Source: Kudoa neothunni (Eukaryota; Cnidaria). Taken from it: DNA of 64,000 nucleotides. The stretch spans positions 4,216,001-4,280,000 of the forward strand of contig OZ199839.1 in NCBI GenBank assembly GCA_964304625.1. Direction: 5' to 3'. Under the pieces are notes generated by a model. That model was given only the letters and a program-made list of their open reading frames with translations. It had not been told where the DNA came from and did no database searches. This document shows, one piece after another, positions 49,937 through 63,300 of this stretch. Every line of letters begins with the position of its first letter. Positions within the stretch are counted from its first letter, which is position 1. The translations under genes were made by a program, and so were the position numbers.

Positions 49937-52900
49937 ATGAATTCTGTCAGTGTACAGCATATACTCAATTCGATTAAGCAAAATCAATTTGAAGAAGCTT
50001 TAGAAAATTGTGAAGTATTTGATGCGACCAAACATCTCTTTGTTCACATTAAATTCTAAAAGATATTCTTGAAATGTCAAAAATCACCCAAGTCACCAAA
50101 GCTCTATACTGTGAATGTCATGAAAGCATACTGTTTGTTCAACCTCAACAGATTGGCTGAATCAAGAAAAATCTATGAGTTTGCAATCGAATATTTTTGT
50201 AAAATTAATACAAACAATTCTCTTATTCCAATTGAAGCTTATGAGGTAATTAATTTTCAAACACAAATTTATATCTCTACACAAATAATTGATTGTGTTG
50301 ATAAGAAAATTATTAACTAAATTCATAACATAGGGTTTAAGTAGTATATACGAGAGTAAATTGGAAACAAAAATGGATCCATCAACAGGAGCAAAATTAA
50401 GTCAGATTTATGATCTCATACTTCCATTCATGAAAACCAAGTAGAAAAAGTGCTGATTTAATTTTGATTCGATTTTGTAATAGAAGTGAAGACAAATATG
50501 TGAAATATATGATGAAAAAAATAACGTTGGCACTCAAACTAATGGACACAAACAATGTATATTATTTCTGTTTTTTCCTTTTTATCACAATCTACTTCTA
50601 GATGATGAATGATTTTACTGAATTTTATCAAAGTTTCAGCGATGGCGCGTTTAAATCAAACGTCAACCAATTATATCAGCAAGTGACAAAAGATCTTTTG
50701 GCTAAAGTAGTTCCAATGATAGAAAATCTCTCCAACGTTAATATAGTTCAATGGATATTTTTATTCACAAAAACGTATTATTGTGGGTCAATCATCTATG
50801 AGTTTATGGTTGAAAGTAGCCTCACAATTTTATATCTTTTCATAACCATGGTGGACTAATTTTTCTCATTTCTAGATGTATGACTTAATGATGAATTATT
50901 ACAAATGGATTAATCAAGTAGACGAGTCTGAAAATGCCAGATTTTGTTTATCAGTCGCATACGATACGTTAAAAATGTGCATAACAATGCTTAAATTTTT
51001 GAATAAGTTGTACTTGAATGAAGCTATCGATTCATTTAAAGTTAAAAACATACCATGCAATACAGAAGCAGATATACATAGTTTGATGGACAATCTAACT
51101 ATAGATGAGCAGACTAAAAAGCAACAAATAGAATCCTACACGTCAGTAGTGGTTAACCGTCTTTACGAGGCTATTCATATTTTCCACAATGATTTTCCCA
51201 ATGATAGTCAAGTTACTGAAGTCATGAACATTTTTGAAATGAAAGCGTTTCTATGTAATCAAGCTAAAAAGTTTTAATTTCGTTTCATATTTAACGTCTG
51301 AAAATTATAGTAAAATTGAATGGAAATCTTATATTGAGAAATCCATCCACAGTCTTAGATACGAGTTTCTTTAAGAACATTAGTGATCTGAAGGACTTGA
51401 GTGGTTTCACGTCCTCATCAATGAGATACTTTTCTTACTGCATGGACTCAATATGCAATGATAATTTACCAGAAATCCATAATGTGGAATTTCCTCCATC
51501 AGATATATCTCTTAAATGTAGCGAATACTTCTATGTAGAGTGTGCTTATTTGACCACACTTTTTCATTGTTGTGACTATAGTCGGTTTATTGAACAATAT
51601 AATTGCTTCTCTAAAAGTCTGATTTTTTAATTTATTTATTCTTTTGTTAAATTTCTTATAGGAATTATTAATAATTTTTATATGAACTCTGACGAGAAAA
51701 GTTCTATAAACAGTCAATTATTGTATCTCTCATCAATAATTGTACGTAAAACGATACAGAGTTACATTTAGATTGATGAATATAATGATTTTTCTTAAAT
51801 TGGGATATGTGGAAGAAGCTGAAAATTTACTTCTAGTAAATGAGAAAGTGATAATATTATAAAGCTTGTAAATATTTATTTTAATGACTCATAAAGGAAT
51901 TTTGCGAATGGTGCGACGAAGATTTTTATGTTTGTCAAATTATCCTTCAAATTATGAAACGTGATTTCTCAACTGCTAAGGTATCAGTTCACTCTCGAAT
52001 CACGGTTTTAACTGTGCTAATCAATATCAGCTTGTAAATTATAGATGACGCAAATTTTACAAACTTTTGTTAATTGATATTTAATAATTAAATAAACTTT
52101 TCTTTTTGTTAAGCTGCATATTAATAGTTAATTTTGATTATATATCTGCTCTTAAATAGGATATAATTTCAAAATTTATTTCGAATCCCCTTATGAAAGA
52201 TTATGTCAATGTATGATTTTTGAGAGGAAGACTGGGGGCGTATACTTATCTAATTTAGTTGCTATGGTTACTCCAAAGTAAATCCATGGAGGGCGAGGGT
52301 CCAATTACATCAGTTGTTGATTATCTGATCAAAAATCTCCATCCATTTTTGAATATCAACGATAGCGGACTGTTCTATTGTCATAGCATGAACTTTTTAA
52401 ACGAACACCTAGCCATTTATTTGCTAGCTAGCACTGAAATTCAGGCATATGATGAGTTTTTAATTGAGGTATTAGAAATTGTGTCCCTTGCTTGATTTAG
52501 TTTATTTGGTTGGAATAGATGATGAAAGATTCGCCGAATTCGATGGCACTTTGTTTTTTTGTTGGGAAAATGTTTTATCGCGATCCTCAATTAAGAAAGT
52601 AACTTAATTGGACTGATGCTATCGTCGGTGATATTGATGAATTTTTTTGTAGGATCGCCCTTCAATGCTACTATAGAGTTTGTTCGCTTGGCTATCTGCA
52701 TAAAATACACGTTGAGACAATGGTTGATGCCTTTGTGCATTGTGAACTTTGGGTTGGTTGTCTTAATTGAGTAATTTTTGTTTATCTTTGATATGTAGAA
52801 TCTTGCCATAAAAATATTAACCATCTGTGAATATAATGAGGCCTTCCAACAAGAGTAACCTTTTCATCACTTTTTTTATTTATTGTTACTGTTAACTTTT

Positions 52901-55900
52901 AGAATAACCTGGATTCATCGTACTCTAGCCTATATATATTTAAAAAGAAAAGAACTTACGCAATCTATACATCGGTCCTTGAATTTTCACCCCCATTCAT
53001 TACAATCTATTATACTCACTTTTAGTCTCACCAAAATGACAGAAACTGGCTCTACGCATATGTATTAATAAACTCGAATCATTTCAATTTCATGTTTAAT
53101 TTTAGCGATGATCTAGTTTGCTTGGCTGAAACATTTCTCAAGAATAATTCCTATTCTCGCGCCTTACAAGTTGCTCAAGAGATCTCGACTCATGTAAATA
53201 ATAAGAAACTCCATTTTTCTTATTTTTCGATCTGTTAGAACGATTCAAGTCCATCTACTATTATCTATGGCCACATCTTGTAATTAGGCTAAATATTTTA
53301 AATTTTTCTCATAATCTTATACTTAGACTGGCTAAAACCTACCATCGCATGGGTTCATATGAACAAGCGATTAACTCTTTTAATAATATACTCAATATGG
53401 ATAAACTAACTTATGACGACAAAATTCAATGTGAATTCGGTATTATGTTTTTTAATTATATTGTTATTGTTGAAACAAGTTACAAATGTTTTAAATTTTT
53501 GTGTTCATCTAGGAATACTTGAGTGTCATCTCTGCCTTAGCACGATGAGATTCTCCCAAAAAAATATTCATCAAGCCAGAAATAATATTGTTTCTGCGTT
53601 AGATATATCCTTCAAGTGAATAAAAACCGCTTCGCAACCTAAATTTTTCATTAGATTAATTAATGATCGCCTTGACAATTCCTCGACACAATTAGCTATT
53701 GCAGAAGCACACGTTCATTGTGTCATACTCGCTTCTCAATTGTTTGTGAATTATAATACCGGTCTTGCAAATGGATCTTCCGAGTTAGGGGGTATTTTCT
53801 ATTCATTTAATATATGATTATTGTTTTTTGTGTTTATATATATTATCTATTTTTTTAAATTCTATAATATATATCAACATTCAGCGTTGTTTATAATAAA
53901 ACCATGATTTTTGTGGTTCAAAAAATAATTAATGGTAAATATGACATAAAAATTGTTTAACGCTAATCCCATTATATATATATATATATATATGTGTATC
54001 GATATTCATGTGAATTTATCAGATAATTCCCATAGTTAATACAATCATTTTTTATTATTTTCAATTATTTATTATTAGAGTAGTTATAGTTCTCTCTTCT
54101 TTCGAGATTAATTTAATAAGTAATTCTTCTTGGAGATTTTAAATGTAAGTAGTACTTATTACTAAAAATATGGAGAAATACTTAAGATGAAATTATTTAG
54201 ATTAAATTTATTTTCGAATGTTAGCTAAGTATTAGATTGAGATGTAATAAATTAATTGATGATCATTGGGTATGCAAAATTGAGAATATATGATATATAG
54301 ATTCAAGTTCGGTTACGATGACTCCGACCGATTTAGCTCAGGAAGCAATAAAGTGACATTTTTTGCAGTTGCGCTTGTAAAATAATATTTTATAGTGTTT
54401 CTAAAAATGTGATGTGCGCTCAAAACCCTACATCCTCTCATTTTAGATGGATTTTGGCGAGATCCTATCTTAACGCTCTTGAAATTTCTAATGTAATCAA
54501 ATTTTTGTCACTTTTTTCTTTTATTCGAATTTCAAGGCGGACTCCAATAAAAATGTCCTACCCGAGACACTCAGCAGATATCACCATGATTGTTTGGAAG
54601 AGTCGATCACTTCTTTGCTTTTAAATAGTGAAAATATATCAGCTTGGAATGATTTAGGCTGTTATCTGTACCGTTGTGGTAATTAATGTTAATGAATTTC
54701 ACCGTTTAATTATCAAGATAGACGCTGATATTAGATTGAGTAGTAGTGTATTTTTGGTGGCTTACTCCTTGTCTCAAAAAGTGGATTGATTGTTGCATAC
54801 CATTTTAGTTGATGATTTTGCATAGGAAGAATTTATATCCAATGCTGGCTGCAATCTTGCCCATTGTTATCTTACTCATCATGCGCTGAAAGTAGGTTTC
54901 TACGTAAATAGTATTTTTAAAAGTCGGATTGTTTCTGGATTTTATTTACATCAGAATTTAAGTAGAATTATTCGTATGTTTTTCTTAATAAAAACACTTC
55001 ATAATTTTTCCAACTTCTTAGTTATTCTACAATTTATAGTTCTATTTAATGTTTGAACATTTTCCTTAAATTATATAATTTGAAAAAAGCCGCGGGACAA
55101 TTTGTAAACATGATAAACAAATGAAAATTAATTATATTCATAGATAATTTGAATTAGATAAATTATTTTAAATAAGGGAAATTTTAACAAATAATTTCAT
55201 AAAATAAAAAGTTTTATCGAAATGAATATTTTTGAGTCTAAGGCTAAAATTGGGCTGCATTCGTTTACATATTATGGAATTATGAAAATTATAAAATATA
55301 GGAATTAGAGCATGGCTTATAGTCGATAAGCACTATCTTTTAATTTTAAAAACTTATTCATAATTTTTAAACCCTTGATTAAAATTCAAGAAAATTTATA
55401 ATTTCTAATAAATCAATTATACTTATCGCGTATTTTAGTATATTTTTCGCATTCTATTGATTCTAAAATGTAGCATCACTCAATTCAAAACTTAAATTTG
55501 ATAAAGTTTCTGATCTAAGAGAAATCGATAGAAAATGTTTATAGAAAGCTTTGAGTATTACCTATGAATACTTCGAACATTTATGTTTTTATTCTGTCTA
55601 GCTCGAAATATAAAATTTTTTCAAAAGTACGGAGTTATTTTATTTTTGCAGTTGAATTTAGACTGCTCATTTAATTAAAATTTAAAATTAAACTGTTATT
55701 TGTCAGTTATATTTTATATTGCAACTTGTATGTTCTATTTTAAGTCGCAGCTGGGAAAACCTAATTGGAACTAATTTATCAAAAAAATAAATGATAGAAA
55801 TATGATCGTCGAAACCTAAAGTAATTATCTAATTGCTTGGTTATGTATTACAAGAAAAATGAAATTCAAATAATATGATTTGCTAAAATTTCTAAAGTCG

Positions 55901-58900
55901 GACCTAATTATCATTTAATAGGTAACCTTAAACAAGCCGATTTACACTTGCAGTTGCTTATTTGATTTTTTTATTATCCAAATAAAGTTTAAATGCAGTG
56001 TTATTAGTTTCTGGACAAAAATCGTAACCCCTAGAATTGAATTTTATAATACAATTTTTTAATTTAAAATACACTATTTATTTTATTCACGTAGAAAATT
56101 AAATGCACATATGCATTGTAAGATCTCATCTTGTTAAAATAATAATACTTTCCACAAAAAATCCTTAAGTAATCATTTTTATGCATGGATGTTTCTTTTT
56201 TTGCTGTTTTCAATGACGCTCAATACAAATTGTGACATTTTTATATATTTACCCCCTTTTTTTAATTATCATGGTAAAACTTGTTAAAATAAGCGAACAG
56301 GAGTCAATTACATTATTCTTAAGCAGAATAGATGTTACTGACAAGCTGATCGAATTATTTGTTGAATATGTATAAGTAAACATTGTACATATGAAGTATG
56401 TATTGAAATGCAATTTGAATTAGACGAAAATTTTTTTCATAAACTCATTATTTTGTTAAATAAAAGTAAAATGTGAAACTGCGGAACGCTATGTTTTAGT
56501 TAAATTATTTAAAAACCGCCTGAATTAATTAGTGGATCTCTTTACAAAATTTAACGACAAATATTCGAATCAAATAAGCACGTTTTTAACAAGAATTTTC
56601 GTACCCTCCTCTTTCAAAAATTATTGTATCAAATATGCGTAGTGTTTTTTAATATTTAACGTTTAATAAGTTTTGTATCTGTATGTGTAGACCGCAGAAA
56701 CATTGTACGATGGTGCACTCACCGATTCTTACAAGAACGTTGGTGCATGGCTTGGCAAATACCTTCTGAGCCAGTATTCAAACGCACAACAAACCGCCGA
56801 AATCAAATATCAATGTTTCGGATATCTTATGAGTGCTGTGGCATTGGGTTTTCATGTGAGATAATTATCCAACTTGGTAAACTAATAATTTTCAAATCAG
56901 AAAGAAGCATCAATTCTTGCTCTGAAATCCGCTCTGGATATCATTCACATTGAAATGGTTACGAAAAATGATATTTTTTCTGATAGCAATTTCATAATTG
57001 ATATTATGAACAATAAACATATCACATCGGAAAGACTGAATTCTGTTGTCAACGATATCGATGCATATTTGGGTGATATGAAATTTTATTTAACTTAGTA
57101 AGTTACATTTAAGATGTTGCTTAGATTTACAACCACATGCTGAGAATGTTCGTTTTAACAGTTTAATTTTGAAAACACTTATACTGGGGCCAGCAGAAAC
57201 TTATTCATTGGTTGAGAAGTAAAATTATTATATGGTTTGGATTTATATTGTGGAATTCGTATAGGCTTGACTCTTCATATCTCACTCTCGAGCTGACTAC
57301 TTTAGCTTTCTATCTGTGCTTGTATGTTAGAAATTTAACTTAACCTGTGCCATACGTACTTATACGGGTTGTTATTAGCTTCATTGAAAAAGGCTCTTTA
57401 ATGATAACAAATTTTGAGAAAAATGCCAACAAGGAAACAATAGAAAAATCATATGTGCGCTGTATGGTATTTGCGATGAACTTTTACAAATGCCAAATGT
57501 ATACCAAAGCCAAATATTGTAAGTGTTTTTGTTACACTATCAGATAACCTAGATTTTGGAGGTTTTAATCGCTTTGGCCTATTTTGATTTAGATTTCGAG
57601 AAGGCGCTGGAAATAATGCCAAACTACCATCAAAACTTCAACTCAAATGGTCTCCAATTGAGATGTTTGATATGGCTATGCGATTGCCGTCTAAATAAAT
57701 CCACACAAAATGATCAAATTAACAATTTGTTAAAATCTCATGACTTTGGGCAAAAATCAAATTGTGGGACCGTTTCCGTTGTTGTTTTATATGTCATGAT
57801 CACATTGATCTACAACAATATGAAATACTCGCATGATTTATTCTTCATTCTTATTTCATTCGTCAACAATTCTGGTATTAGTCTATTACAACTTCTCAGC
57901 AATTTTATTTCTGCGTAGAAAACAAATTTCATCAGTTTTACTCGTCATTTCCGTTATTCTATATCTTCGGCAAAACTAGAAAGTACAAAGATCTTATTGC
58001 TTTATTTATGAACAATCTCCAAAGGTAACCTCCATATTTAATTTAATGTGTACATATTCTGGTTTAGATTCCCAAAAAGTGAAACCACTCAACAGGTTGT
58101 TGCGTCTTCATTGCTGTTTTTAAAAAATTCCAAGGTATATTTCATTGTAATGGTCAATATTATACGAATTGAATTAGATTTGTTCTCAGGTGGATAATAT
58201 TCTCAGCGCATTTCCAAAATCTAATGTGCCTTTCCAAACAATTATTATATCTTCATATGTAAATCAAATGTAAAATTCTTCATATAGGTTTATAAAAGTC
58301 TTTGTCAAACTATAATACTTTCTGACACTTTTGAAAATATGGACTATTCTTACAATCGAGTAGTTTCATTCCTACATCAAAATGTAACAGAGCTCACGCC
58401 AGCAATTGCAACACTCGTATGGTTGTTGAAAGTTTCTATCCGGAGTCTAGAACATTTCCATGTCTATTTTAAAAATTTTAAAGGATATTTCATTCGCTCT
58501 TTCAATAGCTCTCTTTTTATTGATAGAGCCGATCATACTATTTGCTACTTCACACTATTACTTATTCAATGTTTTATCACCAACAAAGATTACAACTTAG
58601 CTTGTCATTATATGGAATGGTTAGAAAACTCCCAATTCGATTTTCCAATCGTTAAAATGACACGCCTTTATGTGAATTTGTGTTGCGGACATAATAATAA
58701 TGATTTGTCGAAACAACTCACCGATCTTGTCACTCTCATCATGTCTAAATATTCACTGTCCAACACCACCAAATATGACATATACGCCGTAACTGTTATA
58801 GAATGAACATAGCTGATAGTGTTTAAATTGTAGTTAGCTGCATTTATCGAAAAGAAACGCAACAATGCTAACAGTGCTCTAATGTACTATAAAGAAGCGT

Positions 58901-59252
58901 TAGCGCTCTCTAATACCTCACCAGCGCATCAACGTTTTGTATTGTTCTCGATTATTGAACTTGCGTCGTTGGAGGAAACCCAATCAATCATATTGCACGC
59001 AAATAAAGCCCTCCTCTCAATTAAAAACAGTTGGCCTGAAGATGAGGCTACTCTCAATTATATGACTCTCTTTTTGAAACATCTCGCAAACGACAAGTAT
59101 TGCATTGATTGTTTTTCACCATTTTATATTCTTTTTATAGCTCTCACGTGAAAGATCACCTCGAGTGTGTGACAAATGATCATATCGATAAGAAGCTAGT
59201 AAAAGCTTGCAAACGTCGATTTTCTAGCGTTAAACCCAACTCTAAATCTTGA
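49937..59252 (+). CDS. Long TPR-repeat protein, probable SKI3/TTC37 (Ski complex scaffold)
   Basis: It starts MNSVSVQHILNSIKQNQFEEALENCEV, a TPR helix pair like the N-terminus of TTC37 (..[22 protein letters not shown]). Exons run through 50069-50320, 50602-50800, 50876-51277, 51316-51630, 52259-52495, 53320-53620, 54510-54680, 56690-56960, 57240-57920, 58339-58800, 58834-59095 and 59142-59252 (ending ..RRFSSVKPNSKS). TPR-like units include KTYHRMGSYEQAINSFNNILN (53330-53400), ESITSLLLNSENISAWNDLGCYLYRCG (54595-54680) and TAETLYDGALTDSYKNVGAWLGKYLL (56690-56770). GILECHLCLS (53512) parallels GLGECHLMMAK of TTC37. SKI3 scaffolds the SKI2 helicase for 3'-5' mRNA decay by the cytoplasmic exosome. 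That this is a TPR solenoid is secure; SKI3 is a best guess, and other long TPR scaffolds remain possible. Confidence 0.65.
53800..54300 (+). other. Long intron in the TPR gene with (TA)n run
   Basis: Non-coding AT-rich DNA between coding blocks ending near 53790 (..GLANGSSELGG) and resuming near 54400. It contains a (TA)n tract at about 53972-53992 and nothing else recognised. Confidence 0.5.
54900..56685 (+). other. Longest intron in the TPR gene
   Basis: About 1.8 kb without coding-like frames, between the block ending ..HCYLTHHALK (about 54890) and TAETLYDGAL.. (56690). I looked for inverted termini and target duplications and saw none that were convincing. Confidence 0.5.
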
Positions 59253-59840
59253 TATCGGTGTTTTGAATTTCCTCAAAAATTTTGTTTAATATTACCATTT
59301 CATATATTTATGTATTTAGTCATTACCATCTAAAAATTGATATTTTTTAAATTTTAGAAGGTCATTTTTATCTCATTGTAGGGATTTTAAAGGAAAGAAT
59401 AAGTTTATCTGATTCTATTGCTTTTTTAACCAACTCTACTTGGCTGAGTTGTTAATTAATATATGAGAAATTTAATTTTGGTAAATTAATTCGATTTTTG
59501 CATTAAAGTATTAAATTTTCTAAGATTACTAACGTTCCTATTAAAAAGAGACAGTTCAAATAGAAAAATTATAATTAATGATACAAGTAAAACATAAAAC
59601 ACCAGATAAATATTTTTAATGAAATTTTTCATAGGCGACACCTAAAATGGCCTACAACATTTACGAACTTAAAATGGATATTTTGCCTTATCAATTAATT
59701 TTGGTTGAATTTAAGATAATATGTAATATTTTGTCTTCTTCGCCCCCTTGAAGACTAATGATTTAGCTTATTAGCGTTATATTATTGAGCATGATGATAC
59801 AATGAATTTTTATCGGCATTTGCTTAGCACATTAATTTTG
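59253..59840. other. 3' flank of the TPR gene, no gene seen
   Basis: AT-rich and without a coding frame. Probably includes the TPR gene's 3' UTR. Confidence 0.45.
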
Positions 59841-60114
59841 TAAAAGGCCATGGGCAGATAGCACATCGGTGTGACACTCGGACTCAGAACCTTGAGGTAA
59901 TGGATACGAATCCGCCGGTGGTCAGACTACTGCTTCCGTGTCGATGGGTGTCTATCCCATATTTGGGAGTTATGGTTAAAGTGTACGCTCGCAGCGGAGT
60001 GGGATGCACTGGCAGCCAGATTTGCGTGAAATGGGGTGAGCGTGAATAGGAGTTTTAATCCCTGGAACCCATCGAAAGGCAAGGTAATTTGCAGTTCCCA
60101 CAGAGCCAACGTCC
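59841..60114 (+). repeat. tRNA-like GC-richer repeat (putative SINE)
   Basis: An A-box-like TAGCACATCGGTG (about 59858) and a B-box-like GGATACGAATCC (about 59900) occur at roughly tRNA spacing, followed by about 200 bp of unusually GC-rich sequence that stops at the TTAA of the piggyBac element. It resembles a tRNA-derived SINE head plus unrelated body. No target duplication could be found, since the right edge is the transposon. The minus-strand open frame across it (60145-59927) looks like chance. Confidence 0.45.
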
Positions 60115-60118
60115 TTAA

Positions 60119-62620
60119 CCCTTTCATGCCGGATGCTCGGTACACAGGACAGCTATTTGTCTCTAATTCTGAAACTTACTTAAGCGAAATTTCGTAATGT
60201 GATAAATATCGGTACAATATATTAAAGTAGTTGTTTCTTATTAATAGATTTCACAATTATTACTAAACATTACAATAATTAAACTAGGCATTTAAAGTTA
60301 GAACCACTATACCATTTTAGCATTCAAAAGAATTTGATCATAACATTTAGGGCTTTCATAATTTACCAGAATAAAAATTTAACGTAGTGTAAATAATCAA
60401 TTTCATTAAATAGATAGATTTATAAACGAATCAGGCGCATGATTTTTGAAATAATACAATGTTTAACACGTGTCTGTATACAGGACATCCGGCATTCGTG
60501 GACTGGATTTGGATTAGCCACAATGGATCCTGACATTCGGACTAATAATGATGGAAGTGAAAACAAATTATCAGAAATCATTGGTCTAACTGATGCTGAC
60601 ATATCTGAACTAGATACGTATTCTTACGACGATCCAGTGATTATATCATCAAATATGAAAAGAGAAGAATGTGTCATCAGATGATTCCGAAATTAATTCA
60701 GAAATAAAATGGAAAAAAACCTTGAGCAACGTAGGTTTGCCACAGGAATTATCCAACGATAACGATCATTTTGAAAATTTAAACGGGTTAATTTATCCCA
60801 TAGATTATATTGATAGATTATTCGATAATGAACTGATTGAATTGATTATTGTCGAATCAAATCGATACGGAATCTAGAATAATTCTAACTTTAGAACCTT
60901 TGTTCCAGAAATCGAAAGCTACCTTGGAGTACTGATCTTGATGGGGATTGTTCGAACGCCCCGTTACAGACGTTATTGGTCTAAATATTTTAATTATCCC
61001 CCCATTTCTGATGTCTGTTCGAGAGATAGATTCGAGCAGATATCAAAATATTTACATTTTTACGACAACGAAAATATTACAAATGATCAATCTTCTCGAT
61101 GCTTTGATCGATTTGCAAAAATTCGACCCTTTTCGGAACATTCAAGAATGCCGCTTTTAAAAATCAGTTCTGAAACTATCAATTCGGTGGATGAACAGAT
61201 GATTCCATTCAGGGGTAAATTTAATGCAAAACAATATACCCCAAATAAACCTAAAAAATAGGGTTTAAAGTTTTTGCATTATGTGGAAGAAGTGGGATGG
61301 TTTATAACTTTAATTTTTATGATGGTAAACCTCCTATGGTCGCTGAAAGTTGTAGCTTAAGTTCTGGAGATTATGTGATCAAGTTATGTGAGCATCTTCC
61401 TAGAAACAGAAATTTTCTAGTGTACTTTGATAATTGGTTTACGTCATTCAAGATGCAAATAATATTGAAAAGGGGACATTTATTCTGTGGGAATCATCGA
61501 ATGAAAGTATGTCCTTTTCTTCCAAAAAAAGTGCTAATGAAGGAAGAACGTGGTGCTTTTGATTTTGCCCAAAGGTAAAATGAAAGTTTAATGTTGACTC
61601 GATGGTACGATGATTCAGTCGTGACGTTATCATCAACTCATTCTGCTATTGAACTATTAACAACTTTATTCAGATTTGATAGGCGCCAAAAGAAGCGAGT
61701 TAAAGTAAATTGTCCAACTGTCGTATCAGAATACAACAAGAATGTGGGGCGTGTTGACCTGTCTGACATGTTAATGTCACTTTATAGATTGGGTTACAAG
61801 TGCAGAAAATTCTACATGCGAATTTTTTTTTGGGGGGGGGGGGGGTATCAATACAGCAATAACCAATTCATGGTCGCTATATAGATGGCAGTGCAAAATG
61901 CGCAATACATCAAAAGCGGAAGCTCTTGATCTGCTATCCTTGACAAACTCAATTTGTGAATCATTGTTATAAAAAAATCAATTATCCAGACAAACTCGTA
62001 AATGAGACGGCCCAAATATTGATTCCACTCCAAACAATACCAACGAAAACATAAAATTACCACGGAAAAAATACATTTCATTATCCGATCAAATAAGACT
62101 TGATAATATAGGTCACCCGCCTGAAGTAACTTTATTTCCAAGAGGATGTAAAATTTTCGGAAGAAAAACCCAAGTAGTGTCGTGTCGAATTTACGTAGCG
62201 CTGATAGAACTCACAGTTTTTAACCGTCACTCAAATAGGATAATCTAGTGTAATTTATGCTACTTTTATAGTAATCTTATTTTTGCGTACGTCGATTTTA
62301 TCGATAAGTAGTATGTTTGAAATGTAATGCTTCGTGCTGTCTTGTGAACGGTAGAAATTGTTTCTACATTTATCATAATAACTAAATTATATTTTATTAA
62401 CTATTTTTTGTTATTTATGCAATTCCGTTGGATTTCTATCATGCGCACAAATTCCGATCCACGAATGCCGGGTGTCCGGTATACTGAGCAACGTTTAACA
62501 CCCCTTTTTATGAAATGTTTAAAAGTATTTTTAGGAAGTAACTATCGTTTTTATGTTAAAATTACTTATTTAAATTTATATATTTTTTTGCCGATAAATA
62601 AAAATTTAGGCGTGAAAGGG
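60119..62620 (+). mobile_element. Full-length piggyBac element, 2502 bp, broken
   Basis: TTAA at 60115-60118 and 62621-62624. Terminal repeats CCCTTTCATGCC and, in reverse from the right, CCCTTTCACGCC (11 of 12). Subterminal copies of a motif centred on ATGCCGG.TG occur at 60125-60150 and 62464-62488 in the same orientation, and at about 60474-60506 inverted, as piggyBac elements often have. Size is normal for an autonomous copy, but its transposase is broken. Confidence 0.9.
60523..61972 (+). pseudogene. piggyBac transposase pseudogene
   Basis: Order of blocks: acidic N-terminus (60523-60683, MDPDIRTNNDGSENKLSEI), then in another frame to 60877; ESYLGVLILMGIVRTPRYRRYWS (60913-60980); DVCSRDRFEQISKYLHFYDN (61010-61070); INSVDEQMIPFRGKF (61180-61224, first catalytic Asp); FLVYFDNWFTSFK (61414-61452, second Asp); NKNVGRVDLSDMLMSLYR (61735-61790, third Asp region); and NTAITNSWSLYRWQCKMRNTSKAEAL (about 61850-61925), stop at 61970-61972. 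Breaks: a frameshift near 60665, in-frame stops at about 60875 and 61576, a frame change near 61262, and a shift across a G run at about 61838-61850. All three catalytic Asp positions are still readable. Confidence 0.88.
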
Positions 62621-62624
62621 TTAA

Positions 62625-63296
62625 AGTAGTCTATCGGTATAACCAGATCTTTCAACTCATCAAAATTTGTGGTAGATATCTCTAATCCATTTTCTATATT
62701 TGGTGGAACAAAATCTTTTGGAAAATTGAAGTCTGGTAGTATATCATCATCGGAACTCTCAGAATTTTAAGTTTGGTCATGATTTTCGTCATGAGTAATA
62801 GTTTCCAAAAAAGACGCATTTTCGATGTCATAAATAATGTCTGGTTCCGAAATATCTGTATCTGGAAAACAACGACCTCAGTTAAGGTTTTTTTCTCATC
62901 ATCAGTTTCGAAAACTAGATCATGATCCATTATCCCAATCTTCGGCATTCCTCGAAACCCCATTGTCCCTTATATGACCGACGTGAAGTTTATATGATTT
63001 ATTATTAAATTTGTCATTTATTATAGTTATGGTTTATTTAAATAGTTTATTTATTACACTATATTCATGGTATATTAATCAATCACTTTTCGTTTCATTG
63101 CTTTAATGGGCGGCGATGATTTAAATGCTTATTACAATAAATATTATTTTATTATTTAATTAGTGGTGGAAATATAATATTAATATCAACAAGCAGAGAT
63201 TAATTATTCACATTTAAAGTATGATAATGGTAAACTGAAATCGTAATTAATGTTCAAATTGTTTGTCCCACCGATGGGACATTGGGAACGAAAGGG
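62625..63296 (-). mobile_element. 5' part of a second, related piggyBac element
   Basis: On the minus strand it begins after TTAA (63297-63300) with CCCTTTCGTTCCC, sharing CCCTTTC with the neighbouring element, followed by a palindrome GTCCCATCGGTGGGAC. An N-terminal transposase piece follows (62940-62625): DHDLVFETDDEKKTLTEV.., then in a second frame PDTDISEPDIIYDIENASF.. and SSDDDILPDFNFPKDF, with one stop, ending ..LKDLVIPIDYF at the TTAA of the first element. That last piece aligns with LNGLIYPIDYIDRLF of the first element. The remaining two thirds of the protein are not found left of 60115. Confidence 0.7.
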
Positions 63297-63300
63297 TTAA

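Noticed and set aside
49937-59252. Assignment of the TPR gene to SRP72, NAA25 or CNOT10
   Set aside because: Compared from memory block by block; N-terminal and middle blocks fit SKI3/TTC37 better, and lengths and charged tails of the others do not fit.
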